Assembly: GCF_019200975.1 (NCBI RefSeq)
Contig: NZ_JAHTMR010000016.1
Location: 6-64,005 of the forward strand
Length of the DNA: 64,000 nucleotides
DNA from: Pseudomonas sp. PD9R
GTDB lineage: Bacteria > Pseudomonadota > Gammaproteobacteria > Pseudomonadales > Pseudomonadaceae
Reading direction: 5' to 3'
The position numbers were made by a program, and so were the translations under genes. Shown here in pieces: positions 1 through 9,015 of this stretch. Each line of letters begins with the position of its first letter. Positions within the stretch are counted from its first letter, which is position 1. Below the pieces are notes generated by a model. The model worked only from the letters and a program-made list of their open reading frames with translations. It ran no database searches and was not told the origin of the DNA.

Positions 1-33
1 GATCAAAAGATCGCAGCCTGCGGCAGCTCCTAC
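1..33. repeat. REP element, main family, single arm at window edge
   Basis: Reads GATCAAAAGATCGCAGCCTG followed by CGGCAGCTCCTAC. This is the reverse-oriented arm of the dominant palindromic repeat of the window. Its partner arm, if present, lies left of the window. It sits just after the tldD stop codon. Confidence 0.85.
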
Positions 34-43
34 ATGTATTTCC

Positions 44-1486
44 TTACGACCCCGTGCCACCCACGGTGATCGCATCAATCTTCAGCGTTGGCTGGCCGAC
101 ACCCACCGGCACCGACTGCCCATCCTTGCCACACGTCCCCACGCCGCTGTCCAGTGACAGATCGTTACCGACCATCGACACTTTGCTCATGGCTTCCGGC
201 CCGTTGCCGATCAAGGTCGCGCCTTTGACCGGTGCGGTAATCTTGCCGTCTTCGATCAGGTACGCCTCACTGGTGGAGAACACGAACTTGCCGCTGGTGA
301 TATCCACCTGACCGCCGCCAAGGTTGGCGCAGTAGATGCCGCGCTTCACCGAGGCAATGATTTCTGCAGGATCGCTCTCGCCCGCCAGCATGTAAGTGTT
401 GGTCATGCGCGGCATCGGCAGGTGCGCGTAGGACTCACGACGACCGTTCCCGGTACGCGCCACACCCATCAGGCGGGCGTTGAGTTTGTCCTGCATGTAA
501 CCTTTGAGGACGCCGTTTTCGATCAGTGTGGTGCACTCGGTCGGCGTACCTTCGTCGTCGACGCTCAGCGAGCCACGGCGACCGGCCAGGGTGCCGTCAT
601 CGACAATCGTGCACAGCTTCGACGCGACCATCTCGCCCATGCGCCCGCTGTAGGCCGAACTGCCCTTGCGGTTGAAGTCACCTTCCAGACCGTGGCCAAC
701 CGCTTCGTGCAGCAGCACACCGGACCAACCGGAACCCAACACCACCGGCAACGTACCGGCCGGCGCCGGGATGGCTTCGAGGTTGACCAGCGCCTGACGC
801 AGCGCTTCACGGGCATAGCTCATCGCTCGATCTTCGCCGAGGAAATAGCGGTAATCGGTACGACCGCCACCGCCATGTCCACCGCGCTCGCGACGACCGT
901 TCTGCTCGACGATCACGCTGACATTGAAACGCACCAGCGGCCGCACATCCGCCGCCAGACCGCCGTCGGTGGACGCCACCAGAATCCGCTCCCAGACGCC
1001 AGCCATGCTCACGGTAACTTGCTGGATACGTGAATCGAGCGCTCGGGTCGCGGCATCGACACGCTTGAGCAAGTCGACTTTCTCGGCACGGGTCAGCACT
1101 TCCAGAGGATTGTCCGGACCGTACAACTGTGCGACATCCTGGGTGGTGAACGCCTGCACGGTGCCGTTCTGACCCGCACGGGAGATCGAACGGGCGGCAC
1201 GCGCCGCCGCGCCCAGGGCTTCCAGAGTGATTGCGTTGCTGTAGGCAAAACCGGTTTTCTCACCCGATTGCGCCCGCACGCCCACACCCTGGTCGAGGTT
1301 AAAGCTACCTTCCTTGACGATGCCGTCTTCCAGCGCCCAGGACTCGGAAATCTGCCCTTGGAAGTACAGGTCGGCGGCATCGATACCCGGGCCGGCCAGA
1401 TCGCCGAGCACACCTTGCAGGCTCTCGATCGTTACGCCGCCGGGCGCCAGGAGGTGTTCACTGACTGAGGACAACAACTCGCTCAT
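44..1486 (-). CDS. tldD: TldD metalloprotease subunit
   Basis: TldD is the catalytic subunit of the TldD/TldE(PmbA) heterodimeric zinc protease, a cytoplasmic enzyme that degrades unfolded peptides and in enterobacteria matures microcin B17. The 480-residue length is normal for the family. The zinc-binding HExxxH motif is visible as HEAVGH at residues 260-265. The C-terminal half has the family's glycine-rich pattern. The ATG start is only 12 nt beyond the stop of the nitrilase gene on the same strand, so it is probably the last gene of the mreB-to-tldD cluster. The partner gene pmbA is not inside the window. The identification is firm. Confidence 0.96.
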   Translation of the reverse strand: MSELLSSVSEHLLAPGGVTIESLQGVLGDLAGPGIDAADLYFQGQISESWALEDGIVKEGSFNLDQGVGVRAQSGEKTGFAYSNAITLEALGAAARAARSISRAGQNGTVQAFTTQDVAQLYGPDNPLEVLTRAEKVDLLKRVDAATRALDSRIQQVTVSMAGVWERILVASTDGGLAADVRPLVRFNVSVIVEQNGRRERGGHGGGGRTDYRYFLGEDRAMSYAREALRQALVNLEAIPAPAGTLPVVLGSGWSGVLLHEAVGHGLEGDFNRKGSSAYSGRMGEMVASKLCTIVDDGTLAGRRGSLSVDDEGTPTECTTLIENGVLKGYMQDKLNARLMGVARTGNGRRESYAHLPMPRMTNTYMLAGESDPAEIIASVKRGIYCANLGGGQVDITSGKFVFSTSEAYLIEDGKITAPVKGATLIGNGPEAMSKVSMVGNDLSLDSGVGTCGKDGQSVPVGVGQPTLKIDAITVGGTGS

Positions 1487-1498
1487 ATGCTTTACGCC

Positions 1499-2353
1499 TT
1501 AAATTCGTCGTTCTGATGCAGGTCGCTGTGCGCCCTGCGAGAAAAATCGCCGGTGACCGGATACCGGCATCCGCGCCCGGATGGACGCCTGTTCACTGCT
1601 GTCACGGTCGGCCAGCAGCACGGCCTCGCCTTGATCCTGTTGCGCCAGCACACGCCCCCACGGGTCGATGATGGCGGCATGGCCCCAGGTTTCTCGTGGC
1701 CCCGGATGCGTTCCACCCTGAGCGGCGGCGAGCACGTAACACTGAGTCTCGATGGCTCGCGCGCGTATCAGCACATCCCAGTGCGCGGCACCGGTCACCG
1801 CAGTAAAGGCTGACGGCGCGGTAATCAACTCCGCCCCGGCAGCACGTAATTCGCTGTATAGCTCCGGGAAACGCAGGTCATAACAGACCGTCAGGCCGAC
1901 TCGCCCAACCGGTGTGTCCGCCACCACAACTCCGCTGCCATAAGCATAGTCATCCGATTCGCGATAACGGCCGCGATTGTCCGCAACATCCACGTCGAAC
2001 AGGTGCAGTTTGTCGTACCGCGCCACCGTTTCGCCCTGATCATCGACCAGCAACGAGCAGGCATGCACCTTGGCCGTCGGTTGATCCACCGGTGGCAGCG
2101 GCAACGTGCCGGCCACTATCCATAACTTGAGGTCGCGTGCGGTCTGTTTCAACCAAGGCAGAATCGGGCCGTCGCCCAACGCCTCGGCGCGGCCGATGTC
2201 GGCAATGTCGCGTCGGCCCATGGCGGCGAAATTTTCCGGCAGCACGGCAAGCTTCGCGCCAGCGGCGGCCGCTTGCTCAAGCAGGCGACGCGCCTGGGTC
2301 AGGTTGGCCAGCACGTCGCTCTGACTGACCATTTGAATCACCGCTACAGACAT
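1499..2353 (-). CDS. Carbon-nitrogen hydrolase (nitrilase superfamily)
   Basis: A 284-residue cytoplasmic amidase of the nitrilase superfamily. The Glu-Lys-Cys triad is visible: E40 in LPEN, K115 in YDKLHLFD and C157 in GLTVCYDLRFPE. The closest functional group is the Nit1/YbeM type, which includes deaminated-glutathione amidases acting in metabolite repair. That substrate is an inference from family and length, not proven by the sequence. It lies between yhdP (146 nt upstream, with a REP pair in the gap) and tldD (12 nt downstream), an arrangement conserved in pseudomonads. The start at MSVAVIQM is supported by the usual N-terminal beta strand of the family. Confidence 0.9.
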   Translation of the reverse strand: MSVAVIQMVSQSDVLANLTQARRLLEQAAAAGAKLAVLPENFAAMGRRDIADIGRAEALGDGPILPWLKQTARDLKLWIVAGTLPLPPVDQPTAKVHACSLLVDDQGETVARYDKLHLFDVDVADNRGRYRESDDYAYGSGVVVADTPVGRVGLTVCYDLRFPELYSELRAAGAELITAPSAFTAVTGAAHWDVLIRARAIETQCYVLAAAQGGTHPGPRETWGHAAIIDPWGRVLAQQDQGEAVLLADRDSSEQASIRARMPVSGHRRFFSQGAQRPASERRI

Positions 2354-2382
2354 GGCCTTTTCCTTATTGAAATTACATTTGC

Positions 2383-2463
2383 CTGTAGGAGCTGCCGCAG
2401 GCTGCGATCTTTTGATATTCGTTTTTCAAGATCAAAAGATCGCAGCCTGCGGCAGCTCCTACA
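2383..2463. repeat. REP pair (main family) between yhdP and nitrilase gene
   Basis: Two inverted arms, GTAGGAGCTGCCGCAGGCTG and its reverse complement, flank a short AT-rich loop and can fold into a long hairpin. The pair lies inside an otherwise co-directional cluster, so it may act as an mRNA-stabilising or partial termination structure. Confidence 0.9.
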
Positions 2464-2499
2464 CGGCCATGCTACTCCATAGGCCGCAAGGATGGTTTT

Positions 2500-5400
2500 T
2501 CAAAAAGGCTTGTCGAAGGTGATTATCGGTTCTTTCCACGGCCCTTTGACGGTGTACTTGACGCTGGCAAAACGGGACACGCGGTCACCGATCAACTTGT
2601 CGATCAGGAACAGCGCGCCACCGATGGCGGGCGCACCGACTATCAGCGCGGCAATCGGCAGGTTGTTGGTCACCGGCAAGGTGACCAGCAATTTTGCATC
2701 GATTTGATCGGCCACCATGTTCAAGGTGCCATCGAGTTCTATGGTGCTCGACGGGCCGGTCAGGCGGATCGGCTCGCGGGTCACATACACACCGTTGGTC
2801 GCCACTAAAAGCCCCTTGACCCGGTCATAGCTCAGGCCTTTGCCGAACAGATCGGAGAAGTCGAGGCGAAGCCTGCGGCCAATCGAGTTGAAGTTAAGCA
2901 GGCCAAACACCCGCAATGCCTGAGCACTGCCCTCAACCTCGACCATCTGGCCTTCATTGAGTGTCGCATCAAGGGTGCCGGAGAAGCGCTTGGTGGCCAG
3001 CCACGCTGGTGAACCGGGCCAGCGCCCATCGACGTCCATTTTGAAATCCTTACTGGTGACGCTCGGCGCAAAGCCCCAGCCCTTGAGCACATCCGCGAGG
3101 TTCTTGCCGCTAATCCGCCCCTTGTACCAACTGGTGCTAGCTCCGGGCGCACCTTCCCAGCCGCCACTGCCCTGCAACAGAATGCCCTTGAGGCCCATGT
3201 CCAACGAATTGAGAGCGATGCCCTTCGCGGTCGGCCGAATCTTCAGCGACCAGGCGCCCACCAGGTCATTGCCCTGGAACAACTGGTTGATGGTGATATC
3301 CAGCGCGGGGATCTTGGTCGGATCGACCGAGGCCAGTGGGTCAGGTGAGTTTTCGTCGGCAAGAACCGTTGGATCAGGTGCGGGCAGACGCACGTATTGC
3401 AGGTTGATCACCATCGGCGCGGCTTTCGCGTCGGGAATGCTGGCAGTGCCCTTGACCTGCTGGCTATCGAGCTGCAAGGCCCAGTTGGCCGGTTTGCGCG
3501 TCAACAGCACCGATGCCTGATCCAGAGTCGTACCGAGCGCGGTGAGCTTGCCGACCTTGAAATCCGCACCGCTGAGCAATTGCTTGGCACTGCCACCCGG
3601 ATCTTGCCCGGCATACTTGCTCACCAGATCCTGCCACGGGCCGACATCCAGTTCCGATAGCACGCCGCGCACCCGCAGGCCTTTGGCTTCGGGTAACACG
3701 GCATTGCCATTACCCAGGAACAGCTCACCGCGACCTTCGGAAAAATTGCCGGTCGGCGCGGCAAAGGTGAAGTTGGCCAGTTCGCCGTAGTTCACCCAGT
3801 AGCGTCGCTCCGGTCCTTGGAGAGTCATGCGGAAAGTGGTGTCACGGCCCACATCCGCAGGCATGCCGAAGGGTGCTGGCAAATCGACCGCCACGCCTTT
3901 GAGATTGGAGCTGACCGCCAGCTGGCTGTCCGCACCGTTCAGGGTTAGTTGCAGTTGGTAGGGGATAACACCGCTCACGGGCAACGGTTGGGTAACGCTT
4001 AGCCAGTCAGTGAGTTTCTTAACCTCGACCTGCCCTGAGGCAGTCACCCGGGTATTGAGTTTGCCCTCGCGACCATCGGCGAAAATTTGCGCAGTCACCG
4101 GTTTGTCGAATGCGCGTGCGGTGATGTTCTGCCCACTCAGCCCTTTTGTGCTGTCAAAGCGGAAATCGCCTTTGAGCTGGGTCAGTTCCAGCGGCGGCTC
4201 GGGCAGTTTGAGGCGGGCCTTGGCGGTCTTGAAGTCGACCAGAATTTTCGGTTGTTCGCCTTTGACCAACGGAATATCCAGCTTGAGTTTGCCTTGCAGG
4301 TCGCCTTCACCTTCCCAGCGCGCGAAGCTCTCGGCGGTGCCGATCGGTGCTTCCTGAAGAATTTTCAAGCCATCGCCCAACCCGCCGGAAAACCCACCGT
4401 CGAGAAACAGGTGGCTGCTCTTCCCATCCGGAACGTGGGGGATATTGACGTAAATGTCGCTGACCTGGGTATCGAGCAACTGCCCTTTGCTCGCCAGAAT
4501 CCTCACGCCACTGTCTTCGACAAATACATCCCCCGTGACCTTGCTGACATGCGGCCAGCCCGGCTGGAACGCCAGCTCGGCATCGTGCACTTTGAAAAAC
4601 AGGCTGATGCTACGGGCGGTGTCTTCGGCACCGTGGTTCAGCGAGCCTTGGTACTGGAAAAAACCTTGATCCACTGCACCTTTGAGAATTGCCGTACGCA
4701 ACCATTCGTCCAGCGCGGGGCTAAGGACGGCAGGCAGGTACTTGGCGGTGTAACGACCGTCACCGTCCACCATGCCAACCCGCAGGTCCATGTAATCTTC
4801 CTGGGTATGGTCGAAATGCAGGCGGATCAGGAAGTCACCGGCAATCTTGCCTTCCTCGCCCAACACCTTCAGGTACGGCGCGATCAGGGTGAAGCCATCT
4901 TTATCCAGCTTCCAGGTCAACGTTGCGTTGGCCTGAATGTATTGCCATGGCTTGGCGAAAATCGGGTCCAGGTGCAGCATGAAATCCTTGCTGTCCATGC
5001 GCAATTCGCCGTGCCCCAGATCGCCGCTGATGCTACCTGTGACGTTACGTGCCGCCGGAGCGCCGTGATAGGCATCAAAGCCGACCCGGTCAAGGTTGGC
5101 GGCAAAGCTGAACCTGCTGTCGTCAGTGGCATTGGGCCGCATATCGATCAGCACATTGCGCAGCCCGCCGATAACCTTGAGCCGCTCAACTACCGTAGCA
5201 ACGCCTTCGGGCAACGGCGCCAAGGCATTGAGCAAGGGCGTGAGCGGAGTGAGGTCCAGGCGGTCGGCTTGCAGATGCCAGACTTCCTCCGACTTGTCGG
5301 TGGCCGCGAGCTGCTTGAGCTGCAGGTGTGACTCCCAGCGAGTCTCGCCGAGATTCATGGCCAGCGAATCCACCGTGACCAGCATGCCCTCGGCGCTGCG

Positions 5401-6303
5401 TTGAAAATAGCCGTTCAGCGCCAGATTGTTGATCTGGACGGGCTTGCGTTCGGCGTAGGCCCCCTTGAGTTGCGGCGCATTCAAACGCACCGCAGCTCTT
5501 TGCAGGGCACCCTGGCCCCACGTCGCCCACAGCTCGCCGCCGGCCTTGAACTCGGAAAAATTCCATTGTCGGGTCAGGCGTTCGGGCAACCATTTCGACC
5601 AGTCGCTTTGCGGCAGGCTGACATAAACATCGGCTTCGCCGTCCTTCCACTGGCTGGCACGAATTCGAGTGCGCAGGCTCAAGGCCAGCGGCTGCCCATC
5701 GGGCAGGGTCAATCGAGCATCGAGTCGCTGACGAGCGGTACCGGTTCTCAGATTCAGGCCGACGTAGGTCAGGGTCAGAGGCGGCTCTGCAAACGGCTGC
5801 AAGGTGATCTGGCTGTCGAGTACCGACAATTGCTGGATCATTTGCATGCGATTGAGCAATTGCTCCGGATCGACAGGCTGATCTTCCTTTACGGGCAAGC
5901 CTTCCAGCGCCCAGTGACCATCCTCGCCTTCCCTGAGGCTGATCTTCAGGCCATTGAGCTCCAGATGGGCGATGCGCACTTCACGCGCAAGCAGGCTCTC
6001 CCAAACATCCGGTACCGCCTGAACCTTTTCCAGGTGCAGGGCATTGGCGCCCTCGCCGACTGTTACATCGTGAGCCGACAACACAGGCGCGAAGCCGCTC
6101 CAGGTACCTTTTAGTTCGCCAATCTGCAGCTGCATGCCCAGCGCGTCGCTGGCCCGGGTCTCGACTTCGCCGCGGTATTCGGCCACCAGTGGCACCAGTT
6201 CCCGGCCTAGGCTGACGTACAACGCCATCAATACCAAAGCCAACGCGCACAGGCCCAGACCCCAGCGGGTCAGTGCGGCCAAAATGCGTGTCAGACGCTC
6301 CAT
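2500..6303 (-). CDS. yhdP: YhdP family AsmA-like lipid transporter
   Basis: A very large (1267 aa) inner-membrane-anchored periplasmic protein of the YhdP/AsmA-like family (DUF3971 and AsmA C-terminal regions). YhdP, TamB and YdbH are implicated in moving phospholipids to the outer membrane. An N-terminal membrane anchor is visible (residues about 10-35, hydrophobic run LGLCALALVLMALYVSLG), followed by a long beta-rich periplasmic region. I chose the ATG at 6303 (MERLTRILAAL) over an in-frame TTG 33 nt upstream because GGGAG lies 9 nt before this ATG. It follows rng by about 76 nt in the envelope cluster. In Pseudomonas the gene is often annotated simply as TIGR02099 or DUF3971. Confidence 0.93.
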   Translation of the reverse strand: MERLTRILAALTRWGLGLCALALVLMALYVSLGRELVPLVAEYRGEVETRASDALGMQLQIGELKGTWSGFAPVLSAHDVTVGEGANALHLEKVQAVPDVWESLLAREVRIAHLELNGLKISLREGEDGHWALEGLPVKEDQPVDPEQLLNRMQMIQQLSVLDSQITLQPFAEPPLTLTYVGLNLRTGTARQRLDARLTLPDGQPLALSLRTRIRASQWKDGEADVYVSLPQSDWSKWLPERLTRQWNFSEFKAGGELWATWGQGALQRAAVRLNAPQLKGAYAERKPVQINNLALNGYFQRSAEGMLVTVDSLAMNLGETRWESHLQLKQLAATDKSEEVWHLQADRLDLTPLTPLLNALAPLPEGVATVVERLKVIGGLRNVLIDMRPNATDDSRFSFAANLDRVGFDAYHGAPAARNVTGSISGDLGHGELRMDSKDFMLHLDPIFAKPWQYIQANATLTWKLDKDGFTLIAPYLKVLGEEGKIAGDFLIRLHFDHTQEDYMDLRVGMVDGDGRYTAKYLPAVLSPALDEWLRTAILKGAVDQGFFQYQGSLNHGAEDTARSISLFFKVHDAELAFQPGWPHVSKVTGDVFVEDSGVRILASKGQLLDTQVSDIYVNIPHVPDGKSSHLFLDGGFSGGLGDGLKILQEAPIGTAESFARWEGEGDLQGKLKLDIPLVKGEQPKILVDFKTAKARLKLPEPPLELTQLKGDFRFDSTKGLSGQNITARAFDKPVTAQIFADGREGKLNTRVTASGQVEVKKLTDWLSVTQPLPVSGVIPYQLQLTLNGADSQLAVSSNLKGVAVDLPAPFGMPADVGRDTTFRMTLQGPERRYWVNYGELANFTFAAPTGNFSEGRGELFLGNGNAVLPEAKGLRVRGVLSELDVGPWQDLVSKYAGQDPGGSAKQLLSGADFKVGKLTALGTTLDQASVLLTRKPANWALQLDSQQVKGTASIPDAKAAPMVINLQYVRLPAPDPTVLADENSPDPLASVDPTKIPALDITINQLFQGNDLVGAWSLKIRPTAKGIALNSLDMGLKGILLQGSGGWEGAPGASTSWYKGRISGKNLADVLKGWGFAPSVTSKDFKMDVDGRWPGSPAWLATKRFSGTLDATLNEGQMVEVEGSAQALRVFGLLNFNSIGRRLRLDFSDLFGKGLSYDRVKGLLVATNGVYVTREPIRLTGPSSTIELDGTLNMVADQIDAKLLVTLPVTNNLPIAALIVGAPAIGGALFLIDKLIGDRVSRFASVKYTVKGPWKEPIITFDKPF

Positions 6304-6379
6304 GTCGGTTGGCTCCCATGGCAAAAGTTTTTGCAAAAAGCTGAGGCCAGCCGTTCAGGAAAAATTAAAACGCAGCGAT

Positions 6380-7837
6380 TCAGAGCAACACCACGTCGTA
6401 TTGTTCCTGGGAATACATGGTTTCAACCTGGAACCGAATGGTGCGCCCGATAAACCCTTCAAGCTCGGCGACATTGCCTGATTCTTCATCGAGCAAACGG
6501 TCCACGACTTTCTGGTTCGCCAATACACGATAGCCTTCCGCCTGATAGGCGCGAGCCTCGCGGAGGATTTCGCGGAAGATTTCGTAGCAAACGGTTTCAG
6601 GAGTCTTCAACTTGCCCCGGCCCTGGCAACTGCTGCACGGCTCGCACAGCACTTGTTCGAGACTTTCGCGGGTGCGCTTGCGAGTCATCTGCACCAGGCC
6701 CAGCTCGGTGATGCCGATGATGTTGGTCTTGGCGTGATCGCGCTCCAGTTGCTTTTCGAGCGTGCGCAGCACCTGACGCTGATGCTCTTCATCTTCCATG
6801 TCGATGAAGTCGATGATGATGATCCCGCCCAGGTTGCGCAGGCGCAGCTGGCGAGCGATGGCGGTCGCGGCTTCGAGGTTGGTCTTGAAGATGGTTTCTT
6901 CGAGATTGCGATGACCGACGAAGGCCCCGGTATTGACGTCGATGGTGCTCATGGCTTCCGCCGGATCGACCACCAGATAACCGCCGGACTTCAGCGGGAC
7001 TTTGCGTTCCAGCGCTTTCTGGATTTCGTCTTCGACGCCGTACAGGTCAAAAATCGGCCGTTCGCCAGGATAGTGCTCAAGACGATCAGCGATTTCCGGC
7101 ATCAGTTCGGCGACGAACTGCGTGGTTTTCTGAAAGGTTTCCCGCGAGTCTATGCGGATCTTCTCAATCTTCGGGCTCACCAGGTCGCGCAATGTCCGCA
7201 ACGCCAGGCCAAGGTCTTCGTAGATCACGCTCGGTGCGCTGATGGTTTTGATTTGCTCGTTGATCTGGTCCCAGAGACGGCGCAGGTAGCGGATGTCCAT
7301 GAGGATTTCGTCGGCCCCGGCACCTTCGGCCGCGGTACGCAGGATAAAACCGCCCGCCTCCTTGATGCCCTCTTTGGCGACGCAATCAGTGACCACTTGC
7401 TTGAGACGCTCGCGCTCGGCTTCGTCTTCGATCTTCAGCGAAATGCCGACATGAGCCGTGCGCGGCATGTACACCAGATAACGCGAGGGGATCGACAGCT
7501 GAGTCGTCAGCCGCGCGCCTTTGGAGCCGATCGGGTCCTTGGTGACTTGCACCACCAGGCTCTGGCCTTCATGAACCAGTGAGCTGATGCTCTCGACCGT
7601 CGGGCCTTCGCGCAGGGAGATTTCCGATGCATGAATGAACGCGGCGCGATCGAGGCCGATGTCAACGAAAGCGGCCTGCATGCCGGGCAATACCCGCACG
7701 ACCTTGCCTTTATAGATGTTGCCGACGATCCCGCGCTTTTGCGTGCGCTCGACATGAACCTCTTGCAGGACACCGTTTTCAACCACCGCCACGCGCGATT
7801 CCATCGGCGTGATGTTGATCAGGATCTCTTCACTCAT
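6380..7837 (-). CDS. rng: Ribonuclease G
   Basis: Endoribonuclease of the RNase E/G family, which processes the 5' end of 16S rRNA and decays some mRNAs. The 485 aa length is typical of RNase G. An S1-like RNA-binding domain occupies about residues 38-120. The catalytic metal-binding aspartates are D300 in STIDVNTG and D343 in IIDFIDME. The zinc-link cysteines appear at C398, C401 and C404 (CEPCSSC). The start at MSEEILINITPMESRVAV matches the family. A further in-frame ATG 27 nt upstream exists but gives an atypical N terminus. It is flanked by maf and yhdP, the conserved order. Confidence 0.97.
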   Translation of the reverse strand: MSEEILINITPMESRVAVVENGVLQEVHVERTQKRGIVGNIYKGKVVRVLPGMQAAFVDIGLDRAAFIHASEISLREGPTVESISSLVHEGQSLVVQVTKDPIGSKGARLTTQLSIPSRYLVYMPRTAHVGISLKIEDEAERERLKQVVTDCVAKEGIKEAGGFILRTAAEGAGADEILMDIRYLRRLWDQINEQIKTISAPSVIYEDLGLALRTLRDLVSPKIEKIRIDSRETFQKTTQFVAELMPEIADRLEHYPGERPIFDLYGVEDEIQKALERKVPLKSGGYLVVDPAEAMSTIDVNTGAFVGHRNLEETIFKTNLEAATAIARQLRLRNLGGIIIIDFIDMEDEEHQRQVLRTLEKQLERDHAKTNIIGITELGLVQMTRKRTRESLEQVLCEPCSSCQGRGKLKTPETVCYEIFREILREARAYQAEGYRVLANQKVVDRLLDEESGNVAELEGFIGRTIRFQVETMYSQEQYDVVLL

Positions 7838-7894
7838 GGCAGGGTCTCGTTCAGGCATGTTCACGATAATGGCCGCATTGGGTCAGTACGACGC

Positions 7895-8491
7895 TTAACG
7901 CGCGTTATGGGTTTGCCAACAGGGTATGCCGAAATGGCCGAGCAGTTCTGCGGTTTCGCACAGCGGCAGTCCAACCACCGCCGAGTAACTTCCATTGAGC
8001 CCGGCGACAAACACCGCACCCAGTCCTTGAATTCCATAACCACCCGCCTTGTCCCGCGGCTCGCCACTGGCCCAATAGGCCGCCGCTTCATCGCTACCGA
8101 TGGGGCGAAAACGCACCACGCTGCGCACCACCCGCGACTCACAGCGCTCGCCGTCGAGCAGCGCAATGGCCGTCAGGACGTCATGTTCACACCCGGACAA
8201 CATCTTGAGCATGGCGCACGCATCAGCTTCATCCACTGGCTTGCCGAGAATTTTTCCGTCAAGCACCACGGCGGTATCTGCACCCAGGACGCAGAACGGA
8301 ACATCGGACACCACAACATCACGCCCAGCCGCAGCCTTGCCGCGTGCCAGACGCTCGACATAGGCCGAAGGGGATTCGTGGGATAGCGGGGTTTCATCGA
8401 TGTCCGCACTGATGGCGGAAAACGGTACGCCGATCTGCGTGAGCAGTTCACGCCGACGCGGCGAACCTGAGGCGAGGTAAAGCAGTTTCAT
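7895..8491 (-). CDS. maf: Maf family nucleoside-triphosphate pyrophosphatase
   Basis: A 198-residue Maf/YhdE-type pyrophosphatase that hydrolyses non-canonical or modified nucleoside triphosphates (house-cleaning; dTTP/UTP in YhdE). The N-terminal LASGSPRRRELL signature, the DIDETP motif and the LGADTAVV motif (catalytic Asp) are all visible. The reading frame extends about 410 nt upstream, but that part overlaps mreD in another frame. The family N terminus MKLLYLASGSPRR fixes the start at 8491. It lies 32 nt after mreD and 57 nt before rng. Confidence 0.95.
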   Translation of the reverse strand: MKLLYLASGSPRRRELLTQIGVPFSAISADIDETPLSHESPSAYVERLARGKAAAGRDVVVSDVPFCVLGADTAVVLDGKILGKPVDEADACAMLKMLSGCEHDVLTAIALLDGERCESRVVRSVVRFRPIGSDEAAAYWASGEPRDKAGGYGIQGLGAVFVAGLNGSYSAVVGLPLCETAELLGHFGIPCWQTHNAR

Positions 8492-8523
8492 CAAGACCTC
8501 TCCCTGTCTAATGGCTGAGCGAA

Positions 8524-9015
8524 TTAATTGATTTTGTAGCGTCGACGCAATCCGCGCAAACCGTAGCTGATCCATGGCCAGAGCAAGGCGCTGACCAGTG
8601 CCGGAAGCACCAGGGCCAGCGTTGGCTGGCGATTGCCGGTCAAGGCGCTGAGCCACAGCTGCACAAGCTGCGCGAGGCCGAATATCACCAGGATCACCAG
8701 GCTCTGTTGCCACATCGGGAACATTCGCAGGCGCTGTTGCAGCGCCAGCACCAGGTAGGTGATCAGCGTCAGAATCAACGCGTTCTGGCCCAGCAACGTG
8801 CCATACAGCACGTCTTCTGCCAGGCCCAGGCACCACGCGGTGACCATCCCGACTTTCTGCGGCAGGGTCAGCGCCCAGAACGCCAGCAGCAAGGCCAGCC
8901 ACAGCGGGCGAAGAATTTCCATGAATTGCGGCAGCGGAGAAACGCTGAGCAGCAGGCCGATGGCGAACGTCAGCCAGACGATCCAGCCATTACGGGAAGC
9001 TTTGACACCCACCAT
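8524..9015 (-). CDS. mreD: Rod shape-determining protein MreD
   Basis: A small (163 aa) polytopic inner-membrane protein of the elongasome that works with MreB, MreC, RodA and PBP2 to direct lateral peptidoglycan synthesis. The sequence is almost entirely hydrophobic, with about five predicted membrane segments and a basic C terminus (GLRRRYKIN). Its ATG overlaps the mreC stop by one base (TAATG), indicating translational coupling and firmly placing the start. Confidence 0.95.
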   Translation of the reverse strand: MVGVKASRNGWIVWLTFAIGLLLSVSPLPQFMEILRPLWLALLLAFWALTLPQKVGMVTAWCLGLAEDVLYGTLLGQNALILTLITYLVLALQQRLRMFPMWQQSLVILVIFGLAQLVQLWLSALTGNRQPTLALVLPALVSALLWPWISYGLRGLRRRYKIN